Shown piece by piece: positions 1-13,200 of a stretch of DNA of 64,000 nt (within the stretch, counting starts at the first letter, position 1; each line of letters begins with the position of its first letter). This stretch comes from Azorinus chamasolen (taxonomy: Eukaryota > Mollusca > Bivalvia > Cardiida > Solecurtidae). The DNA lies in assembly GCA_963576725.1 (NCBI GenBank), contig OY755252.1, positions 49,807,394-49,871,393 of the forward strand. The letters are read 5' to 3'. The notes below the pieces were generated by a model, which made no database searches, was not told where the DNA came from, and worked only from the letters and a program-made list of their open reading frames with translations. The translations under genes and the position numbers were made by a program.

Positions 1-320
1 GTAAGCTGACCCAATATCAAAAAATGTGGAAGAATATATTTGAACAAACAATCCCCCTCCCTAGACGTTCACATCGTGAACGTTTTCTTGAACTTCTCGT
101 CTTTTGGTAATTTGAATAATCCTATTTAGTCTCTGTCGGATTTGGAGCTACACCCATAGGCAGAGCTACACCCATAGACAGCACAAATTACCATTTACAG
201 TGCTCCCTCCCTACAACGGTCCTCTCAATAACGATTCCCTCCTTACAACAACGCATGCCACTGTTTCCGAAACAACAAGGCTCCAGAAACAATCTTTTTC
301 CATCGTATTTTCTTAATGCT
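1..320. other. No gene seen at window start
   Basis: AT-rich sequence, presumably upstream intron or flank of the receptor gene. No exon with conserved motif was seen here. Confidence 0.4.
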
Positions 321-407
321 TCCATCAAACCCTATGTTGTGACCACTCTTTAGAATCGTCACTTTGTGACGATTCTAAAGAGTGGTCACAACATAGGGCT
401 TGATGGA
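321..407. repeat. Family D hairpin MITE, near-perfect 42-bp arms
   Basis: Arms 321-362 and 366-407 are inverted copies with one mismatch and a 3-base loop. Related, more decayed copies lie at about 42320-42415, 42466-42540 and 60245-60345, all sharing the 'accaaaccctatgttgtgac' type arm. Confidence 0.85.
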
Positions 408-821
408 GGCATAACGGTTTTAGTTCTCGAAATAAACCTTATCTGGGGATCTGCAAACAAGCTAATTATATTTGATTTTCCCTCCCTATAACAACTCCCT
501 CTGAACAACACATACAATATTCGTATACCAAAGGGTGTCGTTGTGGAGAGGGAGCACTGTACCACTCAAAACGAAGCCGACGTACATACGTGCGATCCCT
601 TTCGGTTGGAACAAAAAGTATCACTGTTTCTTTAAACGAAATACAAATCGTCTGATTTAACGATCTACTGAGATATAACTCTTTACAAAACATAATCCGC
701 ACAACTTTAGGTATATATAAGGGACTTTTAAAGTACAAAGAGAGAATTTTCCATTATTAACGTTGTTTAAACATCCAATATGTCTTGCGGAACCGTATAT
801 TGACGATTAACTTATAAGTGT

Positions 822-917
822 GTTTAAACGGGTTTACAAACGCGTTTGTAAGTGAATATATAAACGCGTTTACTAAACGCGTTTGAAACCCGTTTAAAAC
901 GCGTTTGAAACGCATTA
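822..917. repeat. Cluster of AAACGCGTTT palindromes
   Basis: The self-complementary word AAACGCGTTT and its AAACGGGTTT/AAACCCGTTT variants recur about seven times in 95 bases, in an otherwise AT-rich stretch. Confidence 0.7.
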
Positions 918-1184
918 AGTGGGAAAGAATAACAATTTATCCACTGTAATCTAGTAACTTGTCAATACATTGCACAAAAATGCATTATAAAAATCATTTC
1001 GTCATGAAACAGTAGTTTAACAAACCAGACTCTGGACACACTGGGTAATTAAATAATGTGTTAGAATGTTTTGGACCAACCCTGTAGCCTATACATTGGT
1101 ACTTATCAATATTTGTTGTATGGAGTTTAAGGACTATCTGATGCAAATATCGGTAACACAATTAAAACAATACAAACTACAGCA

Positions 1185-1545
1185 TACATGTATGTATTAT
1201 AACATATACAACGTACAGCACATGTTATATAACATGTACAATGTCGAACGTATGTTATATAACATGTATATTGTAGAGCGTGCGTTATAGTACATGTACA
1301 ATGTACATTGCATGTTATATATCATGTACACTGTATATTGTATTTATATTTCATTACAATGTACAGCGTATGTTATATTACATTACAATGCACAGCGTAT
1401 GTTATATAACATCACAATATACATCGTATGTTATATTACATTATAATGTACAGTGTATGTTATATTACATGTACACTGTCGAGTGTATTTATATTAGATG
1501 TACAATGTACAACGTATGTTATATTAAATGTACACTGAACGTTTT
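1185..1545. repeat. Minisatellite, about 30-35 bp unit
   Basis: Imperfect units built on 'catgtacaatgtacagcgta' and 'tgttatataacatgtaca'. About eleven degenerate copies. Confidence 0.85.
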
Positions 1546-1648
1546 TATGTGGCATTCATATAATATTCTGTAATACACACTTGTCAAGGACTTATATCAC
1601 GATTATCTAAACTACAATCTGAAGGCAAATCCTAGAGAACGTCAAGCA

Positions 1649-1925
1649 GGCGGTTTCCGGTCGATAACTTAAGTTTGGATAGACAAATTTTGACCAAATT
1701 TTGAATTTAGCAAGCTTACATAAATACCTAGCTTGGGATTGTATTTTGGGATTCTCGTGTCAAGGTCACTGTTGCTAAAAATAGAAAAATGGTTTTCGCT
1801 GAATAACTTCAGATTGGATAGATCAATTTACTTAAGATTAGATTGACCAAACTTAGTATTTTGAAAGCTTGCATGAAGACCTGGTTTAGGATTGTATTGT
1901 GTTGATACACTAGTAAATGTCATAG
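1649..1925. repeat. Two diverged copies of a ~165-bp unit
   Basis: The pair 'cgataacttaagtttggata' / 'gaataacttcagattggata' and the later 'gggattgtatt' / 'aggattgtatt' show a two-copy tandem, resembling the core of a pearl-like mollusc element. Confidence 0.5.
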
Positions 1926-2330
1926 TCTCATTTAGATTCCAACCAAACTTCTTCTGCATTTGTATCAGTTTGTACTCAACACAGCAATGTGACTCTGTCT
2001 CCTAAAGGCGGACACTGGAAACTAAGTCACTGTATGAAGCCTAAGTGCACAATGCTAAAGTAGTACACTTTAGCTTTTTCACCTCTAGATAGTATGTCAT
2101 ATTTTGCATTCATGATTATCCATCACTTCCCACGTAATAAGTTGGTAAAACTTTGAAAACCTGGTTTCGTAGCATTGCCGCGTTTCTTGTTGCAATATGT
2201 TTCGATGTGAGAAAACTCTGTGTTTCATCAGACATAAACTGTTTGACAGATTGACCAATATATAGAATGGAATGGAAGGAAACAGATTTTGTGTTCATAA
2301 AAAACACAAAACATAACACTTCTTTCATAC

Positions 2331-2500
2331 AAACGCCTTTTCACGCATTTTTAAAAAGTGTAGACTCAGATCAGACGACTCCTGTATGAGCCGTCTGATC
2401 AGGGACTGCTCTGTCTGTTCTAACACATGATATAGGTCTGATTATTCGATTTTTGTAACTGTTTTTGCAAGTTTTACATTATTAAAAATAAGCAAACCAA
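2331..2500. mobile_element. Family A MITE fragment
   Basis: Contains the family core: 'cagatcagacgactcctgta' and 'gagccgtctgatcagggact'. Ends are decayed. Confidence 0.7.
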
Positions 2501-2661
2501 TAGTCATTATGTCATGTTTTGTCACATGAGTACTGAATTCGGAAAAGGTTAAATGGATGAGAATTTTACAGTTATTCAAAAGCTTTAAAACAGTTTAACA
2601 AACACAGTTCTGTGCCTAGACCTTATTTAGGGCGTTGTAAACTTCAGCATGCTTTGAGCGA

Positions 2662-2683
2662 ATTATTATTATTATTATTATTA
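2662..2683. repeat. (ATT)n microsatellite
   Basis: Seven consecutive ATT units, followed by a 'tatagcgctcttttcacact ... aagcgcttcac' inverted motif. Confidence 0.9.
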
Positions 2684-2911
2684 TACCACATTTATATAGC
2701 GCTCTTTTCACACTGGATATGTGCGTTCAAAAGCGCTTCACATGGATGAAATCACTAACCGGAACGATCCGCATGATTATCCAGACAATGAAAGATGTAC
2801 AATATATATGAAATCGCTAGCCGGAAGGAACTACATGATTTTCCACCCGGTCAGTGAAAGATAAGCAAAAGATATACAATAGATATAAAATCACTATCCG
2901 CAAGGAATAGC

Positions 2912-3215
2912 ATAAACTGTATTAACAAACTTGATACAGATAAGTTGACTGAAAGCCATGCTCATCAATATCACAAATTAGAATAAACTATATTAACAAA
3001 CTTGATACAGACAAGTTGACTGAAAACCATGCTCATCAATATCACAAATTAGAATAATCTGTATTAACAAAACTTGATACAGACAAGTTGACTGAAAGCC
3101 ATGCTCATCAATATCACAAATTAGAATAATCTATAATATATTAACAAACTTGATACAGACAAGTTGACTGAAAGCCATGCTCATCAATATCATAAATTAG
3201 AATAAATGGGCTGAC
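2912..3215. repeat. Tandem array, ~66-70 bp unit, about 4 copies
   Basis: Unit contains 'acttgatacagacaagttga' and 'ccatgctcatcaatatcaca'. The copies are very similar, so it is a recent expansion. Confidence 0.9.
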
Positions 3216-3351
3216 TGAAAATCATTCCATTTATATGACTATTGGGTCAACTGTTAGCTTGATAGGTTGGCTGAAAGCCATTCCTATCCTGAACTCAGTT
3301 GCCACTGTACATGATTACTGGGTCAACTGTTAGAATTGATGATTACCTTTG

Positions 3352-3525
3352 AAAATAGTTCAGATCCATAAATAGTTCAGATCCATAAATAGTTCAGCCA
3401 TAAATAGTTCAGATCCATAAATAGTTCAGATCCATAAATAGTTCCATAAACAGTTCAGATCCATAAATAGTTCCATAAACAGTTCAGATCCATAAATATA
3501 TCAGATCCGTAAATAGTTGAGATCC
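3352..3525. repeat. Minisatellite, 17-bp unit
   Basis: Unit 'ataaatagttcagatcc' repeated about ten times with short deletions. Confidence 0.9.
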
Positions 3526-3939
3526 AGATAAGAATCTGTGTGACTGCCATCAGGATTCCCACTTTGGACATTCGAATTGTCTGTGTGTATGACAATAAAA
3601 TTTATGTTTTGACCTAAGAGGAGAGGCATGTCAGATTTAGAGGGGTGCACATTTGTCCAGTACACTAATGGTAAAACCATTTACCTCATTAATATTTATA
3701 CAATACTATATACATGTACGTTACTTCCATGCATATTCATTGACTCATATTTTATCAAGGCCTACGAACGTGGGAACATTTAGCAATTTCAGAAACTGTA
3801 TAATTAGATCTTCATAGTTCCATATTCACACAGAGGAGACCCTGGTCAAACGACTCCTACATGAGCCTGGGTCTACTCTGTTCGCTTAGGCATGAGCATG
3901 CGTTTCCATCGGGTAAAGGGTAATCCTTATCCTTTCCAA

Positions 3940-4150
3940 CATTCATGTAAGAAATAATGACATCATGAATAATAGCTTAATGTTTATTATGTAAAGTTTT
4001 CAAGGGATATTTTTGCTTTGACGAAAACTTAAGAATATGATCTATATCATTTTAAAAGCAAACAGAGCAGACCTTATTTGAGCCGTCTGATCGTGGTCTA
4101 TTCTGTTTGCAAATGCGTGAAAAGGCATTTATATGAAGGAACCTGTTAAT
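3940..4150 (+). mobile_element. Family A MITE next to exon 1 acceptor
   Basis: Reads 'catgtaagaaataatgacat' on the left and 'tgtttgcaaatgcgtgaaaa' on the right with the 'gagccgtctgatc' core. It ends about 15 bases before the exon 1 acceptor. Confidence 0.75.
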
Positions 4151-4166
4151 AAATCTCTGCTTCCAG

Positions 4167-4286
4167 ATGCCTTGGAGTGTAAGTATGGCAGAGTTAGGTG
4201 TAAATCAGGACCCTGTATACCTAGAGAGAAATGGTGCGACTACTTCAGAGACTGTCCTGACTACTCCGACGAAACGGATTGCCCAA
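4167..4286 (+). CDS. Exon 1 seen: LDL-receptor class A module 1
   Basis: Acceptor ttccag|at, donor |gtaagt, phase 1 at both ends. It encodes a textbook LDLa module with six cysteines spaced C-x6-C-x4-C-x6-C-x5-C-x8-C. The full acidic calcium cage is present (CDYFRDC followed by PDYSDETDC), so this module should fold and bind calcium. It begins inside a codon (xAT), which proves that at least one more coding exon lies upstream, outside the window. A family A MITE ends about 15 bases before the acceptor. The donor is included in a tandem repeat that runs into the intron. Confidence 0.93.
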
Positions 4287-7200
4287 GTAAGTCAAACTAG
4301 GAATATGTATCCTCCTGTAAAACAGGTCTGACCCAAGTCAGTCAAACCAGGAATATATACCCTTCTGTAAAACATGTCCGGCCGAAGTAAGTCAACCTAG
4401 GAATATATACCCTTCTGTAAAACATGTCCGGCCGAAGTAAGTCAAACGAGGAATATATACCTCTGGTAAAACATGTCTGCACAATTAAGTCAAACTAGAA
4501 ATATATATTCTCCTGTGTAACAATGTCTGTCCATTGTTTTAGCAAAACACTTAATGAGATAGCGGGTTAATTCTCTCGGTGCCAATGTCGCATCTGTGAT
4601 AATTTATGCAAACAGCTTGGACCTAGGATATAAACTGATTTTTATTGTGACTGTTTTTCAAATGAAGAAAAACAAAAACAGTGAAAATGAAAGCAGTCTA
4701 CAAAGTTTGCAGAGGAAACAATTTGGCTTTCTTTAGTGTAACGATTATATGTAGTCTACCGTGAGGTCCACACTGAACAGCATTTCAAACAAGAAAAGTT
4801 TGATGGTAAATAAATGAATATATATATTGTATGATAACTACAGTTACTTTAACCCTTTGCGCAATAAATACGCCTTTCCTTGTCTTTGCAAAGAGGAGTC
4901 ATCTGATCAGGTTCTGCTCTGTTTGTTTATGAAATGATTTGGTTCTATAAATGAAATGGCTCTATAGTTTCTTCCATGGCCAAAACCTCGTTGTTTTATG
5001 GCTCATAATAAACATTAATCTGATTATTATTCATGATATCATTATTTCTTACATGATTATTCGCGGATTAAAGGACTCGTGTGTCCAATTCTGAGTATTT
5101 TATACACATCGTAGTTTAACCCTTAACCTGATGACTATTGATATAAGAAATAATGGCATGCATATTAATAAGCTGGAATTTTATAAAGGTGCATGTACAC
5201 ATGATATTTTACATTGGCAGAAACCGTAGCATATGTAATTCTATAAGCGAACAGAGCAGACCCTGATCAAACGGCTCATACTGGTCTCGGTCTATTTGCA
5301 ACGACATGTAAATGCGTTTTCAACAGGTGATGTATTTAATCAGTGAAAATGTTATACAAAGAGCCAAACTATTAACTTGATGTGTTAAGCAACAATCTGC
5401 TTTTAACCTATACGCCTAGCAACGCATTTGCAAACAGAGTAGACCCAGACCAGCTTCTGTCCTGTTTGCTTTTGGAATACGTTACTATTCATAAAGTATA
5501 TTATACATGGCTCCAGTAGTGCGTACAGGAATGCTAATGGAGCATACGAAACGGAATTATGAAAGTATAAGTTATGGAATAAATATAATAAAAATGAATG
5601 AAATAGCTCTACAGTAGAACCAGTCTAAAACGGCCATCAAAAAGAGGTCTAAGTGTGGGTCTGTAAGAAAGGCGGTAGCTTAATGCAGGTCAAAAGTAAT
5701 GCAAAAAGCTCGTATATGAGCATTCTGTATTAGTTTTGCCCTGCATTAAGCAACTATCTGCTTTGTAAGAGTCCTTTGCTATGAAAATGAAATGCTGTAC
5801 ATGTTTTACTGTACGTAACGTTGTATGTTTTATACGCCATATATACCAGGTGTTATTTTTCAATTTGTTAAGGTAACTATACACGGAAGTGTCTACCCCA
5901 CGAGTTCCAGTGTAACAACGGTCAATGTATTGACCGGAAGTACGAATGCAACGGGGCCAAAGACGTGGACAGGAATGGATGTGCCGACAAGTCCCACCTA
6001 CTGAGATGTCGTAAGTCTGGGTGTCATTATTATCCTATACAGTTAACAGTATATCATATCCAAGTTCTTCTATATATTGTCAGCATACCAAAAGGAATAG
6101 TTCCATTATCATCTGCACATTTTGCCTAACTATTATTTACAACTCACTTTACTCATTATGGATATTGATTTTCTTGTAGGGTTATATAAAACAAGTGAAT
6201 ACATTGTTATGAAGCATATTATCAGATGTAAGACCTTCTTAATCAGCCGGAGAATACCCTGTCCAAGTGACTCCTGCCGGAGCGGTCCGATCTGGGTCCA
6301 ATCTGTTTGCAGAGACGTCAAAAGGACCTCGCCTATCAGGAAAATGGTCAATTTTGAACGAAATCAATGCAGACATATCCGGAATAGTACATCATGCCGT
6401 TTTAACAATATACACAATATGGACGCTTTTTACATGTACATCTTGGCAAAGAGAGTGGATCCAGATCAGATGTATCTCATTAGATCTTTACATTTTGGCA
6501 AAGAGAGTGGATCCCGACCAGATGGATCTCACTGGTTCTTTGCATCTTGGCAAAGAGAGTGGATCCCGACCAGATGGATCTCACTGGATTTTAACATCTT
6601 GGCAAAGAGAGTGGATCCCGACCAGATGGGTCTCACTGGATCTTTACATATTGGCAAAGAGAGTGAATCCCGACGGGTTCTCTCTATAACTGCCATACGT
6701 TGCAGGAAACGTAGAACTGAATTCTTTGGAAACTGTATCGGCAAAAACAAAGATATTTTCTGTTTATCACTTGTCAGTAACAATGGATTTGCCCATTGGC
6801 AGTGCAAATAGGGAAATCTCAGATCAGTCGAACGCAATTGCTGAGTTTGATAGACCCTATCCAAATCTTTTACACGTTTAGTAATTTTCGTCTGCCAAAC
6901 ATGCCGTTTGCAATGATTTTCAATGTAGTTTTCCATTTCTCTACCAAAACATGCCGTCTGCTATGATTTTCAATGTAGTTTTCTATTTCTCTACCAAAAC
7001 ATGCCGTTTGCAATGATTTTCAATGTAGTTTTCTATTTCTCTACCAAAACATGCCGTCTGCCATGATTTTCAATGTAGTTTTCTATTTCTCTACCAAAAC
7101 ATGCCGTCTGCCATGATTTTCAATGTAGTTTTCTATTTCTCTACCAAAACATGCCGTCTGCCATGATTTTCAATGTAGTTTTCTATTTCTCTACCAAAAC

Positions 7201-10200
7201 ATGCCGTTTGCTATGAATTTCATTGTAGTTTTCCATTTCTTTACCAAAACACGCTGTTGACTATGATTTTCGTCTACAAAACATGCCGTTTGCTATAATG
7301 TTCGTCTACAAAACATTCCGTTGGCTATGATTGTCGTAAACAAAACATGCAGTTTACCCATTCCTCTACCAAATATGCCGTTTGCTGTGATTTTCAGCAC
7401 AAGGGATCTATACCGCATCATGGCAGTCTATATATACTATGCAATAAACAAGGGACACGGACACGCGTGTATCTCAAGTACGAACACGTCTGGTCATAGC
7501 TCTTACATTTTGTATGATAATTTCGTAATTATTTCGGTTACTGAAAGTAAAGATATTTCACTACCAAGTGATCATACTCTTCTGACGGTATCAAATACAT
7601 TATTATAAGTCCAACAATAGTTTTCTCAAAAGTTTACGTGTTTTCTGGGCCATTCACCCCGGTCTCACCCTATCACAGCGATAACCTGACCATATGAAGT
7701 TCAAAAGATGGCGTGATTCAACAAAACGATTCGGTTCTACCACCGATCTCCATCCTTTTAGTCCCCAGCATCAAAAGAATGATGTAAAACTAGCGAGTTT
7801 TGTCAGTTCGCTTCAAATCGTCGTGGAAGGAGCCATTGTACGTGACGTCACGATTTTCCCAAGCTTTCCTTCGCTCATCCTCAGCCTTTTGCCTTTTCAG
7901 TGTAGTTTTCCATTTCTCTAGGTTCCACAACACGCAGTTTGCTGGGAAATTTCAATGTAGTTTTCCATTTCTCTACCACAACACGCAATTTGCTATTCTC
8001 TAAGTTCCACAACACGCAGTTTGCTGGGAAATTTCAATGTAGTTTTCCATTTCTCTACCACAACACGACGTTTGCTAGTAATTTTCAATGCAGTTTTCAA
8101 TTTCTCTACCACAACACGCAGTTTGCTATTCTCTAGGTTCCACAACAAGCCGTTTGCTGGGAATTTTCAATGTAGTTTTCCATTTCTCTACCACAACACG
8201 ACGTTTGCTATAATTTTCAGTGTAGTTTTCCACTCCTCTACTCATGAGATGCCGAATTATAAGTAATTACAGAATACCATTCATGGAGTAAACCTAAGTT
8301 ACTTTCCCTCGTGATATGTTTATATACAATAATTCATTTAATTCACTACGTCACTCAATTTTATCACGTTTCTCGTTATAGTTTGACATGCGTGAAGGAC
8401 CCCCAGTGGCCCTTTTTTGGCTACCGCAAGTTCCAAGGCGGTACTCCTGCTTCATTCTATGCTCTAATTTGTTTTTATATGATAAATGACTTTTATGTTT
8501 GGTTTTTTGTGCGTCTTTTGAAATTGTGGCTTGCATTGTGCTATCTGATGTTTGATGTTTTGGTCTCGTGTCCTTTTGTGTGTGGCGCTCCATGTGGGAC
8601 TGTTTTTCCACTTTTTTCGTGAATATCAATTAGAATAATTTTATTTTTCGAAAATGAACTCAGGATATTTTGGCTACGGAAGAAACTGTAGAATCAGATT
8701 TATATTCTTTCAAAAGCAAACAGAGCATACCCTGATCAGACGGCTCCTACAGTGGTCATTTCTACTTTGTTTGCCAATACATCAGAATGTGTACTACACT
8801 CATGAAGAACACGGTTGATGAAGAACCATGAGATCACTAAATTATTGCTTTAAATTGAATTAAAAGTGTAGTGTTAATGTATCGATTTCGCCGATGTTTT
8901 TCGCCAGTTCTTTAAACAAATTCGTATAATTCTGTAATCTAGATGATGATCTACTCGCGGTTGGTTCTATATAATAAATTATATATATATACCAATGTCG
9001 ATACAAATGGTCACTTTAGATTCATAAATGCAGTTGACGATATAACTTGTTCTGTGAAAATATTGACAAACACTTCTTTATCAATAGTTATATATGCAAT
9101 ACCTTTAAATATGGTGTTATCTTTTTTTCTTTTTTTTTAAAAAGCACTATCTATAAAAATATTTTTTTAAATATGCCGTGGTCTTTAAATCCAGATATTT
9201 ATAGAAATATGCAATGACCTTTAAAACGCACTATTTACAAAAAAATTATGTCAATTATGATTTGGTCTTTAAAACGCGCCATTTATATGTAAATTGATTA
9301 TTTTAATTATGCTGCGATCTTTAAAAACGAGCCTTTTATAGAAAGATTATGAGTGGATTTTTATTTCATGGGTGGATTATTTTAATTATTAGTCCTGCAG
9401 CGGTATAGATGAACCTTCGATTGCGGTGTATAGTTTTTTTCTCGTTTGATTATGGTCAGGGATTGTTGTCACTCTTGAAATATGCCGGGTGCCACCTTGG
9501 CACCCTTGAGGGTTTCGAGAAATTCAAGATGGCGTCCAAAATGGCGTCCGCGAGTGATGACAAAATCATAAATAATATGTTGCAATTCATACATTCGTAA
9601 TGTTTTGAAACTTATGGGCAAACAGTAATTAAATTGAACTAAACTTGTTAGAAATAACGTTTACTACTGTTAAATCAAGCAAATTCGCCAATATGGCTTC
9701 CAATATGGCGGCCTAAGCTATGTAAAGCACATGTATTATTTACTTAAAAATGATAAGCATTCCGATGGATTCATCAAAAGAATGGTTTTTTTCTCTTTTG
9801 ATTATGGTCAGGGAATGTTGGCACTCTTGAAATATGCCGGGTACCGCATTGGCACCCTTGAGGGTTTAGAGAAATTCAAGATGGCGTCCAAAATGGCGTC
9901 CGCGAATGATGACAAACTCATAGAAAATATTCATACATTCGTAATGTTTTATTAAACTTATGGGCTAATAAATATTAAATTGAACTAACTTGTTAAAAAT
10001 AACGTTTACTATTGTTAAATCAAGCATATCCGCCAAGTTGGCTTCCAATATGGCGGCCAAAACTATGTAAAGCACAAAGTCATGTAGTATTTGCTTGAGA
10101 AATAATAACCATTCCGATGGATTCATAACATAATAGTTTTTCTCGTTTGATTAAAGTCAGGGATTGTTGGAACTCTTTAATTATGCCGGGTGCCACCTCG

Positions 10201-13200
10201 GCACCCTTGAGGGTTTTGAGAAAATCAAAATGGCGTCCAAAATGGCGTCCACAAGGGAGGAGAAAATAATAAAATAATGTTACAACTCATACATACGTTA
10301 ATGTTTTGTAACGTATAAGCTAACAGTAATTAAATTGATCCAAACTTATTAAAGATAACGCTTACAAATGTTAAGAGTACATGTATGAGTCATGAAGGAA
10401 ACCCCGCATTAAACACACAACCGCCCAAACAGCACCATGTCAATCAAGCATATCCGCCAATATAGCTTCCAATATGGCGACCAAAGCGTTACTAAAGCAC
10501 ATGTATTATTTACTTGAGAAATGATGACCATTCCGATGGATTCATCAAAATTATACAATGAATGAACGACTTATTCAATTGTTCTATTATTTTGTCAATG
10601 AATAAATACATAAACTAGTATTGTATGGCATCCTAAATCATGTTTTCAGTTTTGCAACTGCACATTCGTATATTACAGGACATCGTGCTTTGACAACCGC
10701 AACAAATAAATCTAAGAATGAAATCTGGTACTTGGTCTATTATTAGGCAAACTCACAGGCTGCAGGCGTTTTGACCTTTCACCCTTCCTCCAGTTTAAGT
10801 CTGTTGGGTCTGGGTAAGGAGGGGTGTTGTCATCCGGCTGCTTGAACGTGGGATGTATTGATATTTTCTTCTGCAAAAAGCCTCGCTCGTAGGAGGAAGA
10901 CTACTACAAAGATTGGATGACGTTGAGCCAATATCTAGTATTGATGCCCATACGTGTCTGTGTCTGTCGGACCCATTGCAATCAATGTGTCCATAGCAAA
11001 ACGACATAAATATCGTTGCCTGAGATATAATTAATGCAAGGGAAGATATGAAAGACCCAGGAAGAAACAGAGAAAGACTAGGACGTAATGTCTTGACAAC
11101 AGTTCCCTTACATATGCCGTAACATCCTGCAGCAGTGTCACATCCTGACAGTGAACGAGCAGGCAAAAGTTCTTCGATAATGCTACTGTATTTTTGCAGT
11201 GTCAGTTTCGACCCTTGATGGTGGACTCCATCAGTATTACATTTGTTATTTCAGTTTTATGGTAGGAGAAAAGTAGAACACACCAGTGCTGTCACACAAT
11301 AAAGTTGTCTTTGCACAGGGGTCAATTCTGACACAATCTACTACTTGCAAACAATGCCCTATTGTTGATCTCTGTTGATATGTCATCTGGATCTGTTTTT
11401 GCATCATTTTCTATTTGCGACTTCCCTTCTTAATCGTGTCTCACAACAGAAATGTCTGGATCAATACTGTGAATGGTCATCTTATCCAAGCTTAAATTTG
11501 ACAACACTAATGGATGTTCAAGGCATGCCACCAGGCGCATGCCCATACCGCATAAAGGTGCTCCCAATGAACACGTCACTCCATATCCCTTTCCATATAC
11601 CCCTATATTATCTATTACATGCTCGCTAGCTCTTGAAAACCCGGGAACTTGATCTGGAAGTGACTCCATTGCTGGCAAGTGACATAGCCCATGTATGGCA
11701 CAGTAATCGTGGCATGCGTTAAAGAAGCACGGCATCTTTTGTTTGTACGCTGCTATATGAAGGCACACACCATCTTCGCTTTCAGCATTGGTAAAGCACA
11801 TGATAAGCACTGGTTTTAGAAACACATCTACCCATAGCTTTGCTGTTTTGTTTCACTAATTCTGGTGACTCTGGACGGTTCTCTTGCATGGCATATCTTA
11901 GTAGGGCCTCTGCAATTGGTGGCATTGCTCTGATGCTTTGTTGAAAGTTCCTGTCTGTCAACATGTGTACGTCACTTATTACTTTAATCAAACCAATCTC
12001 TACAATTAGAATGGCAATGTTTTCGATAACGCTCATGAGCAAATACTTGCCTCCAAGTCTCAAAGGTCTCATACGCAAATTTCACATCCTGCGTCAACTT
12101 ATACAGCTGAAGGTCATATGTGCATATAAAACACGACAAAAATATTTGCTAATGTGCAATTCAGGTCCTGTGCTTTTGTTAGATATGTCATCATTGTGTT
12201 TTGGTAAGAAAAAGGTCTATGTATCTATGTAAGGTATGTCTACAGCTTTAATTTGTTCTGATTACGGCTTAACCATGTATTCTAGAATGTTAACAAAGAA
12301 CCTTTACTGGAAGAACCGATCCGGGAGTTGAATAATTATTACGTCCATGCTGGATATTGATAAACAGTCGAAAAAAATGATATAAAAGGAAGTGTTGGTA
12401 TAGCAGAATTATTAACTCCTTCATTAAATAGATATAGTGTTTATGAATTATGTTATTATCGGGGGTATGCTGAATTACTGAGTCACCCATTTTCAGAATA
12501 TTTTCGGAATATACATTGTTTACAAACAATATAAGTATATAAGAATAAAAGTAAAGCAACACAACAAACGGTTAAAAGACAAAACACAAACCTAGCATTT
12601 AGCACGAAACTAGTTTTCTTCTATTACTTTTTACCTTCTAATTAAAATTCATAAGTATGTAAATGAGCTTATTAGCATGCATGTGTCTTTGCTATAACTT
12701 CAATTTCCGCTAATTTTTAAACATAGACAACGTCAGCTGTCGTAGTTATAAAACCGCAATAAATCTATAGCTTTCCCGAACTTTGCTAATGTAAAATATA
12801 GTGGGTGGGGTAACAATGAAAGGTCTAAAAAGTTATTATATTAATCATTTAAGGGATATTTTTATGAAATGTGTCTTTGCTATAACTTCGATTTCCGCTA
12901 TTTTTTAAACATAGACAACGTCAGCTGTCGTAATTATAAAACCGCAATAAATCTATAGCTTTCCCGAACTTTGCTAATGTAAAATATAGTTGGTGGGGTA
13001 ACAATGAAAGGTCTAAAAAGTTATTATATTAATCATTTAAGGGATATTTTTATGAAATATGTTGTCATTTTGGAGATTGTTGAAGAAGGTCTACATTGTT
13101 TATAAATATATAAGAATAAAAAGGAAGAGTTGACAAGACAACATAATAAACGGTTATAAAACACCTAGAGTTTAGCATGGAACCTGTTTTCTATCATTAC

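Noticed and set aside
1..20. 'gtaagc' at the first base as the donor of an upstream exon
   Set aside because: It may be one, but no exon sequence is visible to its left, so it cannot be supported.
6122..6811. 229-codon + frame
   Set aside because: It runs through a ~51-bp array (51 is a multiple of 3); no domain, no splice-consistent context.
11963..12232. 89-codon + frame
   Set aside because: Antisense shadow of the decayed minus-strand ORF in the TIR element.
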